Below, piece by piece: positions 51,803 through 63,709 of a stretch of 64,000 nucleotides of DNA; position 1 is the first letter of the stretch, and each line of letters begins with the position of its first letter. A program made the translations under genes and the position numbers. The stretch lies in the NCBI GenBank assembly GCA_902651635.1, contig CACRSC010000002.1, positions 346,377-410,376 of the forward strand, written 5' to 3'. The notes beneath the pieces were generated by a model. The model saw only the letters and a program-made list of their open reading frames with translations, had not been told where the DNA came from and ran no database searches. Source of the stretch: Mastigamoeba balamuthi (taxonomy: Eukaryota; Evosea; Mastigamoebida; Mastigamoebidae).

Positions 51803-54800
51803 TCAGCTCGCGGGCGCCTCCTGCTGCTGCTGCTGCTCGTGCGCCCCCTCCTGCTGCTTCTCGCCGGCGCACTGGGCCGCGCCCTCGGCCTCCTGCTGCT
51901 GCTGGGCGTTGGCGTCGCCCTCCTCCACAACCTCCTCGACGACCTCTTCCACAACCTCCTCGACCACCTCCTCCGTCTCCCCGGCCTCCTGCTGCTGCTC
52001 CCTGTGCGCCTCCGCCTCAGCCCCCTGCGCGCTGCCAGCGCTGCTGGGCTCTGCGGGGGCAGCGGCCTCCTGGGGCGCCGCGACGGCGTTGGCGTTGGCC
52101 TCGGGCTGCGGCTGCTGCGCCTCCTGCTGCTCGGGGGCCTTGTCGAGCTTGGCGCTGGCGGCGTCGGGCTGCTGGGCCGGGGGCTCGAGGGGGGCGGCCT
52201 TGGCGGGGGTGGCGGCGGCGCCCTTGACCCTCGCGCGGAGGACGGGGAAGAGCAGCACGTGCGAGCTCTGGAAGACGGGGGGCGGCCCCACGTGCAGGAA
52301 GACGACGCTCCAGACAAAGGCCGCGAACCAGCAGGCCGTGGCGTCGTTGGCGCTGAACCTGCGCGTGACAATCTCGTGCGGCGGGGGCAGCAGCCCCACG
52401 AGCGTCGTCTTGCGCAGGAACTCGAGGATCGCCACGTCGTCGTAGACCTCGCCCGAGCAGACCTTCTGCAGCTGCGGGCCCAGCGCGCGGATCAGGCGCA
52501 GCATCGTCCCCAGCGGCAGCTGCGACTTCCACGCCTCGAACCACTCGCGCGTCGGCGCGAACTCGGGCCGCGGCGACCCGCTGCCGCTGCCGCCGCCCCT
52601 CGGCGGCGCCGGCGAGGCCTCGCGCTGCGGCGACCTGCGCCCCGCGGTGGCCGCCGCGGGCGAGTCGGGCGAGGGCAGCGGATGGTGCGCGTCCTCGGGC
52701 GTCGGGGCGTAGGCGGCGCCGAGCTGCGGGGACTTGGGGTCGGCGGGGGCCGGGGCGCGCATGCCGTCGAGGAGCTGCTCGAACGTGAGCGCGCTGAGCC
52801 GCGCAAAGAGGCCGCGGCAGCGCATGATCGAGTAGACGACGCCCGTGTTGCCCTCGTACTGGTACTGCACGATGTTGTTGAACGTCTCGAGCAGCAGGTA
52901 CGCGTAGAGCGGCGCCCGCTCGCTGCTGCCCAGGAAGCGCGGGCGCGCGACGCGCGTGAAGGCGTTGAGCAGCTTGACGCAGGCGACCATCGAGAGCGCC
53001 TTGATGTACGGCGAGGCGTTGGCGAGGACCGTCAGGAAGCACTCGTAGAGCGAGTCGGCGGCCTCGCCCTCGCTGAAGACCTTGTAGAAGACCAGCACGA
53101 AGAAGTCGGCGTACGAGCCCTGGAAGGCCGGCAGCCCCGCGATGGGCGAGCTGATGCTGAACGGCTTGTTGAGGCTCACGCCGAACTCGCGGTCCTCCGA
53201 GAGCAGCAGCAGCGTCAGCGAGCACAGGTGCACGAGCCCCGACTGCGCCGCGACCTTGCGGCCCTCGTGTATCGCCCAGAGCAGCGGCACGAGCAGCCGC
53301 GAGACGTCGTCGGCCAGCAGCACGTGCGAGACAAACTCCTTGTTGTGCTGCACGGCCGCGTAGAGCAGCATCAGGCACTCGCGGCTGTACGGCAGCGTCT
53401 TGCGGCTGAACGGCAGGTACGTCTGCTCGCTCTCGACGGGGTTGTTGAGCACGCGCGCAAAGCCGTCGGCCAGGAAGCGGAACTGGTCGGCCGTGCGGAT
53501 CTTGCGCACAAACTCGAGCATCGCGTTGCGCCCGGGCTCCTGCGCGCGGTGCGCCAGCAGCACGACGAGCAGCTGCAGGCACGTCTGCGCGAGCTCCTCG
53601 GGCGCGGGGCTCCAGAGCAGGTGGTTGTACGGCAGCCCCCAGCCCACGGGGTCGTACGAGAGCGGCACGTTGACCAGCGAGTAGAACAGCGTCGCCGCGT
53701 GGGGGCTCACCTGCGCCCCGGCAGGCCCGCGCGGGCCCACAATGTACTCGGCAAACTGGTGCCTGCGCGACTCGCGCTGCGCGGCCAGCAGCGACACAGG
53801 GCGCGTGTAGAGCGGCGCAGAGACGCAGGCGATCAGGCACTTGAGCACCGCCGTCCGCCGCTCGTACATCGCCGTGCTCGCCGGCGCCCACCCCGCCCCC
53901 GCGGCCACGCCCTCCACCGACGGCACTCCCACGCCCGCCGCCCTGCGCGGTGATCCTCCCCCGTCAGGCCACAACGACAGCAGCCAGCACAAGACAAGAG
54001 AACAAACACAACACTACAACAACTACAACAACCAACACAACAACAACAAAGACAACAAAAACGACAAAGAAAGGCATCAAAGCACGCAAGCCAATAAACG
54101 GAAAACGGAAAACAACAAACACCCCCCGATCCCAGGCGGCCTGGGTCTCCCCCCGCGAGGCACAGCAGCAGCAGCGCCTCTGGCCTCTGCGCGCCTGGGG
54201 CAGGTGACCCACACACCGGCGCTCAGCGCTGCAGCAGGCGACACAGCACACTGTCACCCACAGCCCCACAGCCCCACAGCCAGACACGCTGCCTGCCATC
54301 CCCAGAGGCGTAGACACCTCAGCTGCCTCCCACCACCCCCCATGTGCTGCGAGGAGGCGCATCTCGAAAATACAGAGCAGCATCGCGAAAATAGAGAGCA
54401 GAGGGGGGCAGGGGAGAGCAGAGCAGAGCAGAGCAGAGCAGAGCAGAGCAGAGCAGCGGACCAGGCGTGTGTGGGAGGGATGCACTCGGCGCTGGTGTCG
54501 ACCTGGCGGAGCGAGGGCGAGACGCAGAAGCCCGGGAGGAAGAGGAGGTCGAGGAGGCCGCGGGCGAGGCGTGCGCCCAGAGGGCCCCCGGGCACAGCGG
54601 CAGCCGCGGCCTCGTCGGGCCACAGGTACGTCGCGGCGTAGGCCTCGCCCGCGCCGTCCTCCTCCAGCACCGTCGGCATCACCCGCGTCAGCACGTACAC
54701 CGCCCGCATCGTCGCCTCCTCGCCCCCGGCCCGCTTCCTCAGCTGCTCCGCGCACTGCAGGGCGATATCGGAATCCTGGCGTGAATCTAGATATTCTCTC

Positions 54801-55233
54801 TCTTCCCCCGAATCTAGATATTCGCGGAAATTCGAGGAAACAACAACGCAACGACGGGGCAGGAGGGCCAGAGGGAGGGAGAGGGAAGGAGGGAAGGGAC
54901 GAGGGAGAGGGACAGGGGGGGAGACGAATCTAGATATTCGAGGAAATTCGAGGAAACAACAAAGCAGCGACGGGGCGGCAACGGGAGGAGGGGGACGAGG
55001 GAGAGGGGAGGAGAGGGATAGGGGACCTCGTGGATGAGGAGGGTGAGGGTGTCGGGGCGGGAGAGCTTGAGGGAGCGGATGCGGTCGGGGGTGAAGACGT
55101 CCCAGACGTCGTCGCGGGCGACGGCGCAGAGGAAGAGCGACGCCCAGAACTCGGGGCTCGTGGGCGCCTGCTCCCCCTCGGCCAGCATCCGCGCCCGCTT
55201 CTCAAAGTCCTCCCTGCTGCCCCCTGCTCCCAT
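51803..55233 (-). CDS. HID1: HID1, Golgi / dense-core vesicle sorting protein
   Basis: There are three exons (55233-55027, 54754-54462, 53942-51803), giving 879 residues with consistent phases. The start MGAGGSREDFEKRARML carries Gly2 for myristoylation, as in animal HID1. Family motifs follow: VYVLTRVMPTVLEEDGAGE, DLLFLPGFCV, LVNVPLSYDPVGWGLPYNHL, GFARVLNNP, FGVSLNKPFSISSPIAGLPA, FNNIVQYQYEGNTGVVYSIM, WFEAWKSQLPLGTMLRLIRA and LLPPPHEIVTRRFSANDATA. The last 150 residues, an Ala/Glu/Gln-rich tail, exceed the family norm. HID1 acts at the trans-Golgi in secretory sorting. Introns start GTCCCC and GTCCGC. The gene is divergent from TEP1. Confidence 0.94.
54415..54456. repeat. GAGCA pentanucleotide microsatellite
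   Basis: About eight GAGCA units in tandem begin a few bases inside the second HID1 intron, next to its donor site. Confidence 0.9.
54809..55026. repeat. Tandem duplication in HID1 intron 1
   Basis: Two adjacent copies (54809-54924 and 54925-about 55020) each start CGAATCTAGATATTCG, pass through GGAAATTCGAGGAAACAACA and CGACGGGGC, and end in a purine-rich GGGAGAGGG tract. Nearly the whole donor-side part of the intron is this duplication. Confidence 0.85.
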
Positions 55234-56125
55234 CGCTGCTGCTGGTGTTGTTGTTGGTGGTGGGGTTGCTGGGGTTGCTTGTGCCCTGCGACCACGTGGC
55301 CTTGTGAATAAGAGCGCCGATCTTCCCCCCCCCTCTCTGATAGGCCGGATATTTCGGGAAAAACACCCTCCTGAGATCTTCTTCGGTCGCCCTGTCGCCC
55401 CCCGAACGCACGCCACCGCTGCCTTCCTCAGCCCCCGTGTGCCCGCCCCCTTTGCGCTCGCTCCCTGCGGCCCCCGCTCCACAGCACCCGGCGTTCTCCC
55501 GCACCCCTCCCTCGCGCGCAGTGATCGCGTACACCGGATTTACGTTTCGGTGACGTCAGGATGGACGTTGGGGCCACGCACGACGCGCCAGAGAACGCCG
55601 GGGATAGCTCAGCAATTGCGAGCTAGCACCTAGCGCCTGCCTCTCCCTCCGCTGCTTGGCGTGAATAAACGCGAGGTGCTGAGGCATCGGCAGCACCCAC
55701 CGCGTGCCATCATCGTCCCGCAATCCCTCACAGACCAGAGCCCGGGATCAACGTCAAGTCAATTGCGAGACCCCGGAGGGACACAGTCCACTGAGATCAT
55801 CGACGCATCCTGCTCCACGGGAGCGCCAAGTCGTGTCAGCTGCCTTCTCTTGCGCAGCTGTCGACCATCAATTGAATGCAGACGGATACCCTTCACGGAG
55901 ATACGCGAATCTGGAGGATCGCTCGCTTGGGTCGCAATCAATTTCGTCGGCACAACGGATTATCGCACCAAGTGAGGAGGCAGAGCACCACCCACAGGCT
56001 CTCTCTCTTCCCTCCAGCAAAGCACACAGGGCCGCAGCGCAACCAACCAGCCTGCAGACAGACGCACCCCCCAGGTCTCCCCAACAGACCTTCCGTCACA
56101 TCAAAGTCACATCGCTTGTCTGAGG
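55234..56125. promoter_or_regulatory. Divergent intergenic region, HID1 / TEP1
   Basis: This region separates two divergent genes by 892 bases. A perfect CRE-type palindrome TGACGTCA lies at 55551-55558, and TCAATTGA at 55868-55875. Which gene they might control cannot be told from sequence. A TEP1 leader intron is possible. Confidence 0.5.
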
Positions 56126-59100
56126 ATGCCCATGCGTGGTGGCCGTGCTCGTGGCCGTGGTCGCGGCGGTGCTCGTGGCCGCGGCGGCCGTGGCGGATCC
56201 TCCCGTGGCGGCTTCTCCTCGGGTCCGCACGCGCCTCTCTGCCCCTCGCGTCCCGTCCCCCGTGTCCCGTGGGGGGCAGTTGATGCGACTTTTTCTCCTT
56301 TGAGTAGCCGGGGGAGATATTTCCCGCTGACGTGGCTGGCTTGTTGATGTGGCGCAGGGCCGGGCCCGTTCGCGGGCATCGAGGGGTTCGGCGACTCGGG
56401 CGCTGCGGCGGCCGGGGCCGACTCGCCCATGACGCCGGCGCAGCTGCGCGCGGACAAGATCACGCTGCTCAACATCGTCAGCGCCTCGCTCGTCAAGGAG
56501 GTGCGCCCCTACAATTGCCTTTGGCCCTCTATTGGAAAAGCGTGTGTTTTTCCCATATCTCGAAATATCGTGATATTTTCCTTTGTAATTTGAAATCTGA
56601 AAAATCTTCTCTTGTTACGTTGCGTAGCCTCGTTACGACGGGGCCAACACGGCGTCGTCGCGCATCCTGGCGCTGGTGCGCAAGGTGGCGGCCTACGACC
56701 CCGAATTCGTGCTCAAGGTGGCGCTCTACGCGCGGACGGAGCTGAACGTGCGCTCGACGCCCAACCTCGTGCTGGCCGCCGCCTGCAGCTCGCGCCTCTG
56801 CGCCCCCTTTGTCCGCCGCTACTTCGCGGCCGCCGTCCGCCTGCCCTCGGACTGGATCGACGTCGCCGCCACCTACCAGACCCTCCCCGACAAGTCCCTC
56901 TCGGGCAACGGTCCGCCCCGACACCCGTTTGCCCTGTGACGTCACACAACTGACCTTTCCCTCTCCCGCCAGCGATACCGACGTGCCTGCGCAAAGCGAT
57001 GGTGGCCAAGTTCCCCGAGTTTGACGCGTACCAGCTGGCCAAGTACAACAACGAGGGCGCCCTCAAGCGCAAGAAGAAGAAGCTGCGCGAGCGCGCCGAG
57101 CGCCAGCAGGGCGGCGAGGGCGGCGAGGGCGAGGGCGGCGAGGCCCCGCGGGCGCAGGGGAAGCCGGCGGTGACGATGAAGCAGCTGATCCGCCAGCTGC
57201 ACATGTCGGCGCCGGTGCAGCCGATCATGTGCATCCTGGGCAAGAAGTACCCGGCGAGCGAGGAGGAGTTCCGGCGGCTGGGGCTGCCGGGGGAGTACCG
57301 CGCGGGCGAGGCGGGCCGGCGGATGAAGCTGCCGACGGCCGAGACGTGGGAGACGCTGCTGTCGCAGAAGGGCAACAGGGCCGAGACGTGGGAGGAGCTC
57401 ATCGAGCACAAGAAGCTGCCGTTCATGGCGATGCTGCGCAACCTGCGCAACCTGCTCTTCACGGGCGTGCACCCGCGCTACCACCGCTGGGTCATGAACA
57501 AGCTCACCAACGCGCGCACCGTCGCCTCGAGCCGCCAGTTCCCCATGCGCTTCCTCAGCGCCTACGAGGCCATCCCCGCCGACCTCGACGAGTGGCGCGC
57601 CCGCCTCGACCTCCTCAACAACCCGCCCGCCAAGAAGCCCCGCACAGACGCCCCCGCCTCTGAGCAGCAGCAGCAGAGGCGCAGGCGCAAGCACCCGTTC
57701 ACGCCGGCGCACGTGCCGCCGCCGGAGCTCTTTGCGCAGTACCGCGAGGCGCTGGACACGGCGGTGAAGCTGGCGACGGCGCACAACGTCAAGCCGATAC
57801 GCGGGGCGACGCTGGTGCTCTGCGACGCGGGGCCCGCGATGCAGGCCGAGGCCGAGGGCGCGGCGGCGGGCGCCGGGGGCGGGCGGCTGCGGGCGCTGGG
57901 CGGCGTGGCGGCGCTGCTGGGGCTCATGTGCCAGCACGCCTGCGAGGACTGCGAGCTGCGCGTCTTCGGCCCCGGCGGCGACGCGGCCGTCGAGCTGCTG
58001 CCGGGCGCCATCCTCGACAACGTGGCGGTCGTCGAGCAGCGCGCGCGGGCCGCAGGCGTCGACGCGGGCGGCGGCGAGTCGCCGTTCCCCGTGGGCCTCG
58101 TCGAGCAGCTCGTCAGCGCGCGGCGCCGCGTGGACAACGTGCTGGTGCTCTCGAGCCGGCTGCTGCCGCCCTCGGGCGCCGTGGGCCGCGCGCTGGCCAA
58201 GTACCGCCAGGAGGTCAACGCGCGCGCGCTCTTTGTGAGCGTCGACCTCAGCGGCCGCGGCTGCGCCATCACGCAGGGCGACGCCGGCGAGCACCCGCAC
58301 GACGTGCTCGTCAGCGGCTTCAGCGACGCCATCCTCCGCTTCGTCGCCGAGCGCGGCGACGCCGCGCAGCTGCAGCACGTCGAGCACATCGACGTCGCCC
58401 GCGCGCTGCCCCCGCTGCCCCCCGCCGCCCTCGCCTGCTGCTCGCCGCTCTACGCCCGCCTCGACGGCGCCCCGCCCATCGTCGACGACGGCGACGGCGA
58501 CGCCCGCATGCGCGACACGGAGCCCCAGAGCGCCGCGGGGGCCAGTGCGGGCCCCGTGGCGCCTGTGATCGGGGCGGGGCCGGCGTGGCGCGTGTGCCGC
58601 GTGTTCATCAGCTCGACGTTTGCGGACATGCACGGCGAGCGCGACCTGCTGGTGCGCAAGGTCTTCCCCGAGCTGCGCGAGCGCTGCGCGGCGCGGCGCG
58701 TGGCCCTGCGCGAGGTCGACCTGCGCTGGGGCGTCACCGAGGCTGAGACGCAGGACGCCCAGGGCCTGCGCCTCTGCCTCGACGAGGTCGCCGCCTGCGC
58801 GCCCTTCTTCGTGGGCCTCGTGGGCTCGCGCTACGGCTGGTGTCCCCCGGACTACGCCGTCCCGCGCGGCGACCCCGCCTACGACTGGGTCCGCGCCTAC
58901 CCGCCGGGCCGCTCGGTCACGGAGCTCGAGATGTACGCGGGCGCCGTCCGCTGCCCCAACCCGCGCGCGTTCTTCTACATGCGGGCCCCGGGGTTCGCGG
59001 ACTGCGTGCCCGCCGAGCACAGGCGCGCCTTCGCGCCCGAGAGCCCCGAGGCCGCTGAGCGCCTCGACGGCCTCCGCGCGATGGTCCGCGGCGCCACGCG

Positions 59101-62100
59101 CAACGTCGTGACGTACGGCGCCACGTGGGGCGGCGTCGTCGACGGGCGCCCCGTCGCCGCGGGCCTCGCGCCGCTGCACCGCCGCGTCCTCGACGACCTC
59201 TGGGCCAACATCTGCGCCGAGTTCCCCGACGACGACGGGCCCGCGTCCGCAGCGGCCGCCGCAGCGACGCCCGAGCAGCGCGCGCTGGCCGAGGAGCGCG
59301 GGCGGCAGGACGCGGCCATCGCAGAGCACACGCTGGCGTTTGTGGGCCGCCGCGAGCAGCTCGAGCGCCTCGCGCGCTGGGCCGACGGGCCCGGCACAGG
59401 CGCGCTGCTGCTCGCGGGCCCCGCGGGCGTCGGCAAGTCGGCGCTGGCGGCCGAGTTCGCGCGGCGCTACCAGGAGGCCCGCGCGGGCTCGACGCTGGTC
59501 GTCCCCGTCTTCGTCCCCGCGCGCGGGAGCCTCCGCCGGCTGCTCTGGCGCCTCTGCGCAGAGCTCGCGGTCGCCGCCGGCGAGCAGCGCCTCCCGGAGC
59601 TCAGCGCCGGCGCCCGCGAGCTCTCGCGCGAGCTCGAGCGGCTCGCAGAGGCGGCGTCGTACCGCGCGCGCGTGCTGCTCGTCGTCGACGGCGCCGACCA
59701 GCTCGACGCGGCCGAGGACCGCGCGCACGCGCTCGAGTGGCTGCCGGCGGCGCTGCGCTGCAAGGCCCTCGTCAGCGCCGCCGCCGACAGCGAGCCCGCG
59801 CGCGTGCTGGGCGCCCGGGCGGCAGCGGCCCGCGTGGACCTCGCGCCGCTGGAGCTGCTCGAGCGCCGGCTGCTGGTCCGCGCGCGCCTGGCGGCCTACG
59901 GCAAGAAGCTCGACGAGGGCGCCATGAACGACCAGATGCGCGCTCTGCTCCGCAAGCCTGACGCCGGGCGCCCGCTGTACCTCTGCGTCGCGGCCGACGA
60001 GCTGCGCGCGTGCGGCGTCTTCGAGGACCTGACCGAGCGCGTGCGCGCGCTGCAGGGCACGCTGCCGCGGCTGCTCGACGACGTGCTGGCCCGCGTCGAG
60101 CGCGACCACGGCCGCGCCCTCGTCGCGCAGGCCCTCGCGGCCCTCGCCTGCGCGCGCGGCGGCCTCCGTGTCGACGAGCTCCTCGCGCTGCTGCGCCGGC
60201 CCCCCGAGCCCGCGCTGCCCGCGGCGCTCTGGTCGCGCGTGGCCGCGTCGCTGGCGACGTTCCTGCGCGCCCGCGAGGCCCCGGACGGCTCGGGCCCGCT
60301 CGTCGACTTCGCCCACGCGCAGCTGCGCGCGGCGGCCGAGCGGCGCTACGTCTCGGGGCCCGCGCGGGCGGGGCAGCAGGCGCACTGCCAGCTGGCCGCC
60401 GTCTTCCTGGCCGCCGCGGACCCCCAGCACGACGGGACGTTCGCCGGCAGCGCGCGCGGGCTGGGCGAGGCGGTGCACCACCTCTGCTGCGCAGGGCTGC
60501 TGCAGCAGGCGGCGACGGCGCTGACCTCGCTGGCCTACGTCGAGCGCAAGGCCTCGGCGGGCCTCGTCGCCGGCCTGCTCGCCGACTACGCCGAGGCCTG
60601 CGCGCCCGCAGCCGCGGCCGCCAAGGACTACGCGGCGCTCGGGGCCGTGCGGCAGTTCGGCGCCTTTGTGTCGTCGCGCGCGCACGTGCTGGCCGCGCGC
60701 CCGCACCTCGTTTTCCAGGAGGCCGCCAACCAGCCCGACGGCAGCGCGCCGGCCGCCGAGGCCGCGCGCGTGTGGGCCGCCGCCCGCGAGCGCCGCGCGT
60801 GGCTGCGGTGGGTCAACAAGCCGCAGGCCGCCGACGCGTGCCGCCTGACGCTCTCGGGCGCCGCCGACGCGGTGCTGGCGGTCGCGTTCAGCCCGCGCGG
60901 GGACCTCGTCGCCAGCGGCAGCGCCGACTGCTGCGTGCGCGTCAGCGACGCGGCGACGGGGCGCGACGTCGCGTGCCTGGCGGGCGCGCACGGCGCCGCG
61001 GTCGTCTCGGTGGCGTGGAGCCCCGACGGGCGCCTGCTGGCCTCGGGCTCGTGGGACTGCACGGCGCGCGTGTGGGACGGCGCGGCCGCGGGGACGTTCA
61101 GCGCGGCGCAGACGCTGGCGGGCCACGCCGAGCGCCTGAGCTGCGTGCTCTTCACGGCCGACAGCGCGCGGCTCGTGACGGCCGCGTGGGACGCCACGGT
61201 GCGCGTCTGGTCGCTGGCCGACGGCGCGCAGCTCGCGTGCCTCGACGCGGGCCTCGAGGGCCGCCCCGTCAACGCGCTGAGCCTCTGCGAGGCCGACCCG
61301 CGCCTCGTGCTCGCCGCCGACTGGGGCGGCCGCGCGGTCGTCTGGGACCTCGAGGCCGCCGCGACCGCCAAGCCCGTGCGCACGATCGCCGCCCACGAGC
61401 GCTCGGCCAAGGCCTGCGCCTACACGCGCGGCGCCGGCGGCTCGCAGGCCGTCAGCGCGTCGAGCGACGGGCGCCTGCGGCTCTGGGACGCCTCCGAGGG
61501 CGCGCTCGTCGGCGAGCTCGGCCGCCACGCGCTGCCCGTCAACGCGCTGGCCGTCAGCCCCTCGGGCGCCCACGTGGCGTCGGCCAGCGACGACGGCAGC
61601 GCGCGCGTCTGGGACGCCGCAGTGGGCCGCCAGGTCGGCGCGCCGCGCACGTGCCTCGCGGACCCCGCGGCCGGCGGCCCCGCGCCCGCGCTGCTGACGC
61701 TCGCGCTGAGCGCCGACGGCCGCCGGGCGCTGACGGCGACGAGCGACTGCGACGTGGTCGTGTGGGACGTCGGCGCCGACGTCGACGGCGCCGAGTTCAC
61801 GCCGGCGGGGACGCTGCGCGGGCACACGCAGCTCGTCAACGCCGCCGAGTTCAGCCCCGCGGGCGACGTCGTGGCGACGGCGAGCGCCGACGGGACCGTG
61901 CGGGTCTGGGACGCGCGGGCGCTGCGGCAGCTGCGCTCGCTGGGGGCGCCGCAGCACAGCGCGGGCGTCAACAGCGTCGCCTTCAGCCCCGACGGGCAGC
62001 GCATGGCCAGCGCCTCGGACGACTTCAGCGTCGTCGTGTGGGACGCGGGCAGCGGCGCGTGGGCGGCCGTGCAGACGCTGCGGGGCCACACGGCGCAGGT

Positions 62101-63709
62101 GCGCTGCGTGGCCTACGCGCCCAGCGGGAAGCTGCTGGCCAGCGCGGCGCGGGACGGGACGGTGCGCGTGTGGCACGCGGGCAGCGGGCGGCTGCTGCAC
62201 ACGATGAGCGGGCACCTGGACTGGATCAACGCGTGCGCGTGGAGCCCCGACTCGAAGAAGCTGGCGACGGCCTCGTTCGACTTCAACGCGAAGCTCTGGT
62301 CGATGCGCAAGGGCTGCGAGGTGCGCGCGCTGAGCGGCCACAGCGCCAGCGTCGAGGCCGTGCGCTTCAGCCCCGACGGCGCGACGCTGGCGACGGCGAG
62401 CTGCGACGGCACGCTGAAGATCTGGGACGCGCGCCGCGGCAGCGAGCGGGCGACGCTGCGCGGGCACAGCGGCCGCGTGGCCTCTGTGGTCTACGCGCGC
62501 AGCGGCGCGTGGGTCGCCAGCGCCGGCGAGGACGGCACGCTGCGCCGCTGGGCGCTGACCGCCTCGAACGAGGCCGCGCGCCTCGCGGGCCACTCGGGGC
62601 TCCCCGCCCGCGCCTGCGCGTTCAGCCCCGACGGCGAGACGCTCGCGACGGCCGGCGACGACTGCGCCGTGCGGCTCTGGTCCTGGCGCGAGGCCTCGGG
62701 CGCCGGCGCCCAGCGCTCGCGCCACCACGCGGCCTGCGTGACCTCTGCGGCCTTCAGCGCCGGCGGCGAGACGCTGGCGACGGCCGGCGCCGACGGGGCC
62801 CTGAAGCTCTGGGACACGGCCTCTGCGGGCGCCCGCGTGCGCACGGTGCCCGGGGCCCACGGCGGCGCGGCGCTGCGCTGCGTGGCCTTCGCGCCCGACG
62901 AGCAGCCCGCGCGCGTGGCCACCGCGGGCGACGACGGCTCGCTGCGCCTCTGGGACGTGCCGCTCTCGGCCTCGGCGCCGGTCGAGTCGCCCGCGTGGCT
63001 CGTGCAGAGCGCACACGCGGGGCGGGCGGTCCGCGCCGTGTCGCTGGCGCGCGGCGGACGCCTCGCGGCGACGGGCGGGTGGGACGGCCACGTGCGCCTG
63101 TGGGCCGTCGGCGGCGGCGCGGCAGAGGCGCCCTCTGCGTGCGTGTGGGACGCGGCGCCCGAGGGCGGCGACTGGGTCGACTGCGTGGCCTTCTCGCCCT
63201 CGGGCCGCACGCTGGCCAGCGCGGGCCGCGACGACGTCGTCCGCCTGTGGGACGTCGCCGCGGGGGCGCAGGGCCGCCCGCAGGCGCAGCAGCAGCAGCG
63301 GGCGGCGCGCGAGCTGTGCGGCCACGCCAACTGGGTGACGTCGGTCTCGTGGGCGCTGGCGCCGCACGGGGCCCGCGAGGTCCTCGCGACGTCGTCGTGG
63401 GACGGCACCGTCGCCGTCTGGGACCCCAGCGACGCCTCGGCGACGGCGCCGGCGCTCCGGCTCGGGGCCGCCGGCGGGAAGCCCGTGGCGGCTGCGCAGG
63501 TGGCGCCCAACGGGAGGCACGTCGTCAGCGCCTGCGCCGACGGCACGCTGCGCCTCTGGGACACGCGCAGGCCCGACGCCCCAATGCTCGAGTTTGTCGC
63601 CGCGGCGCCCGCGAGCGCCGTCGCCGTCAGCGCCCGGGCGCAGCTGATCGCAGCGGGAGACGCCCTGGGCACCGCGTACCTCCTCAAGTACCTGCGCCGC
63701 TCGGCCTGA
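56126..63709 (+). CDS. TEP1: TEP1, telomerase- and vault-associated protein
   Basis: There are four exons (56126-56222, 56358-56500, 56628-56910, 56973-63709), giving 2419 residues. An RGG-type start (MRGGRARGRGRGGARGRGG) leads to a TROVE RNA-binding domain (about 60-385: SSRILALVRKVAAYDPEFVL, LRKAMVAKFPEFDAYQLAKY). A vWA-like part runs to about 630. A DUF4062 domain (about 714-830: VFISSTFADMHGERDLLVRK, EVDLRWGVTEAETQ) precedes a NACHT ATPase with Walker A GPAGVGKS (about 990) and Walker B VLLVVDGADQLD (about 1080). From about 1466 to the end I count 21 WD40 repeats, enough for three propellers. The order is that of animal TEP1, which binds vault and telomerase RNA. Neither RNA is visible here. 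Confidence 0.95.
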
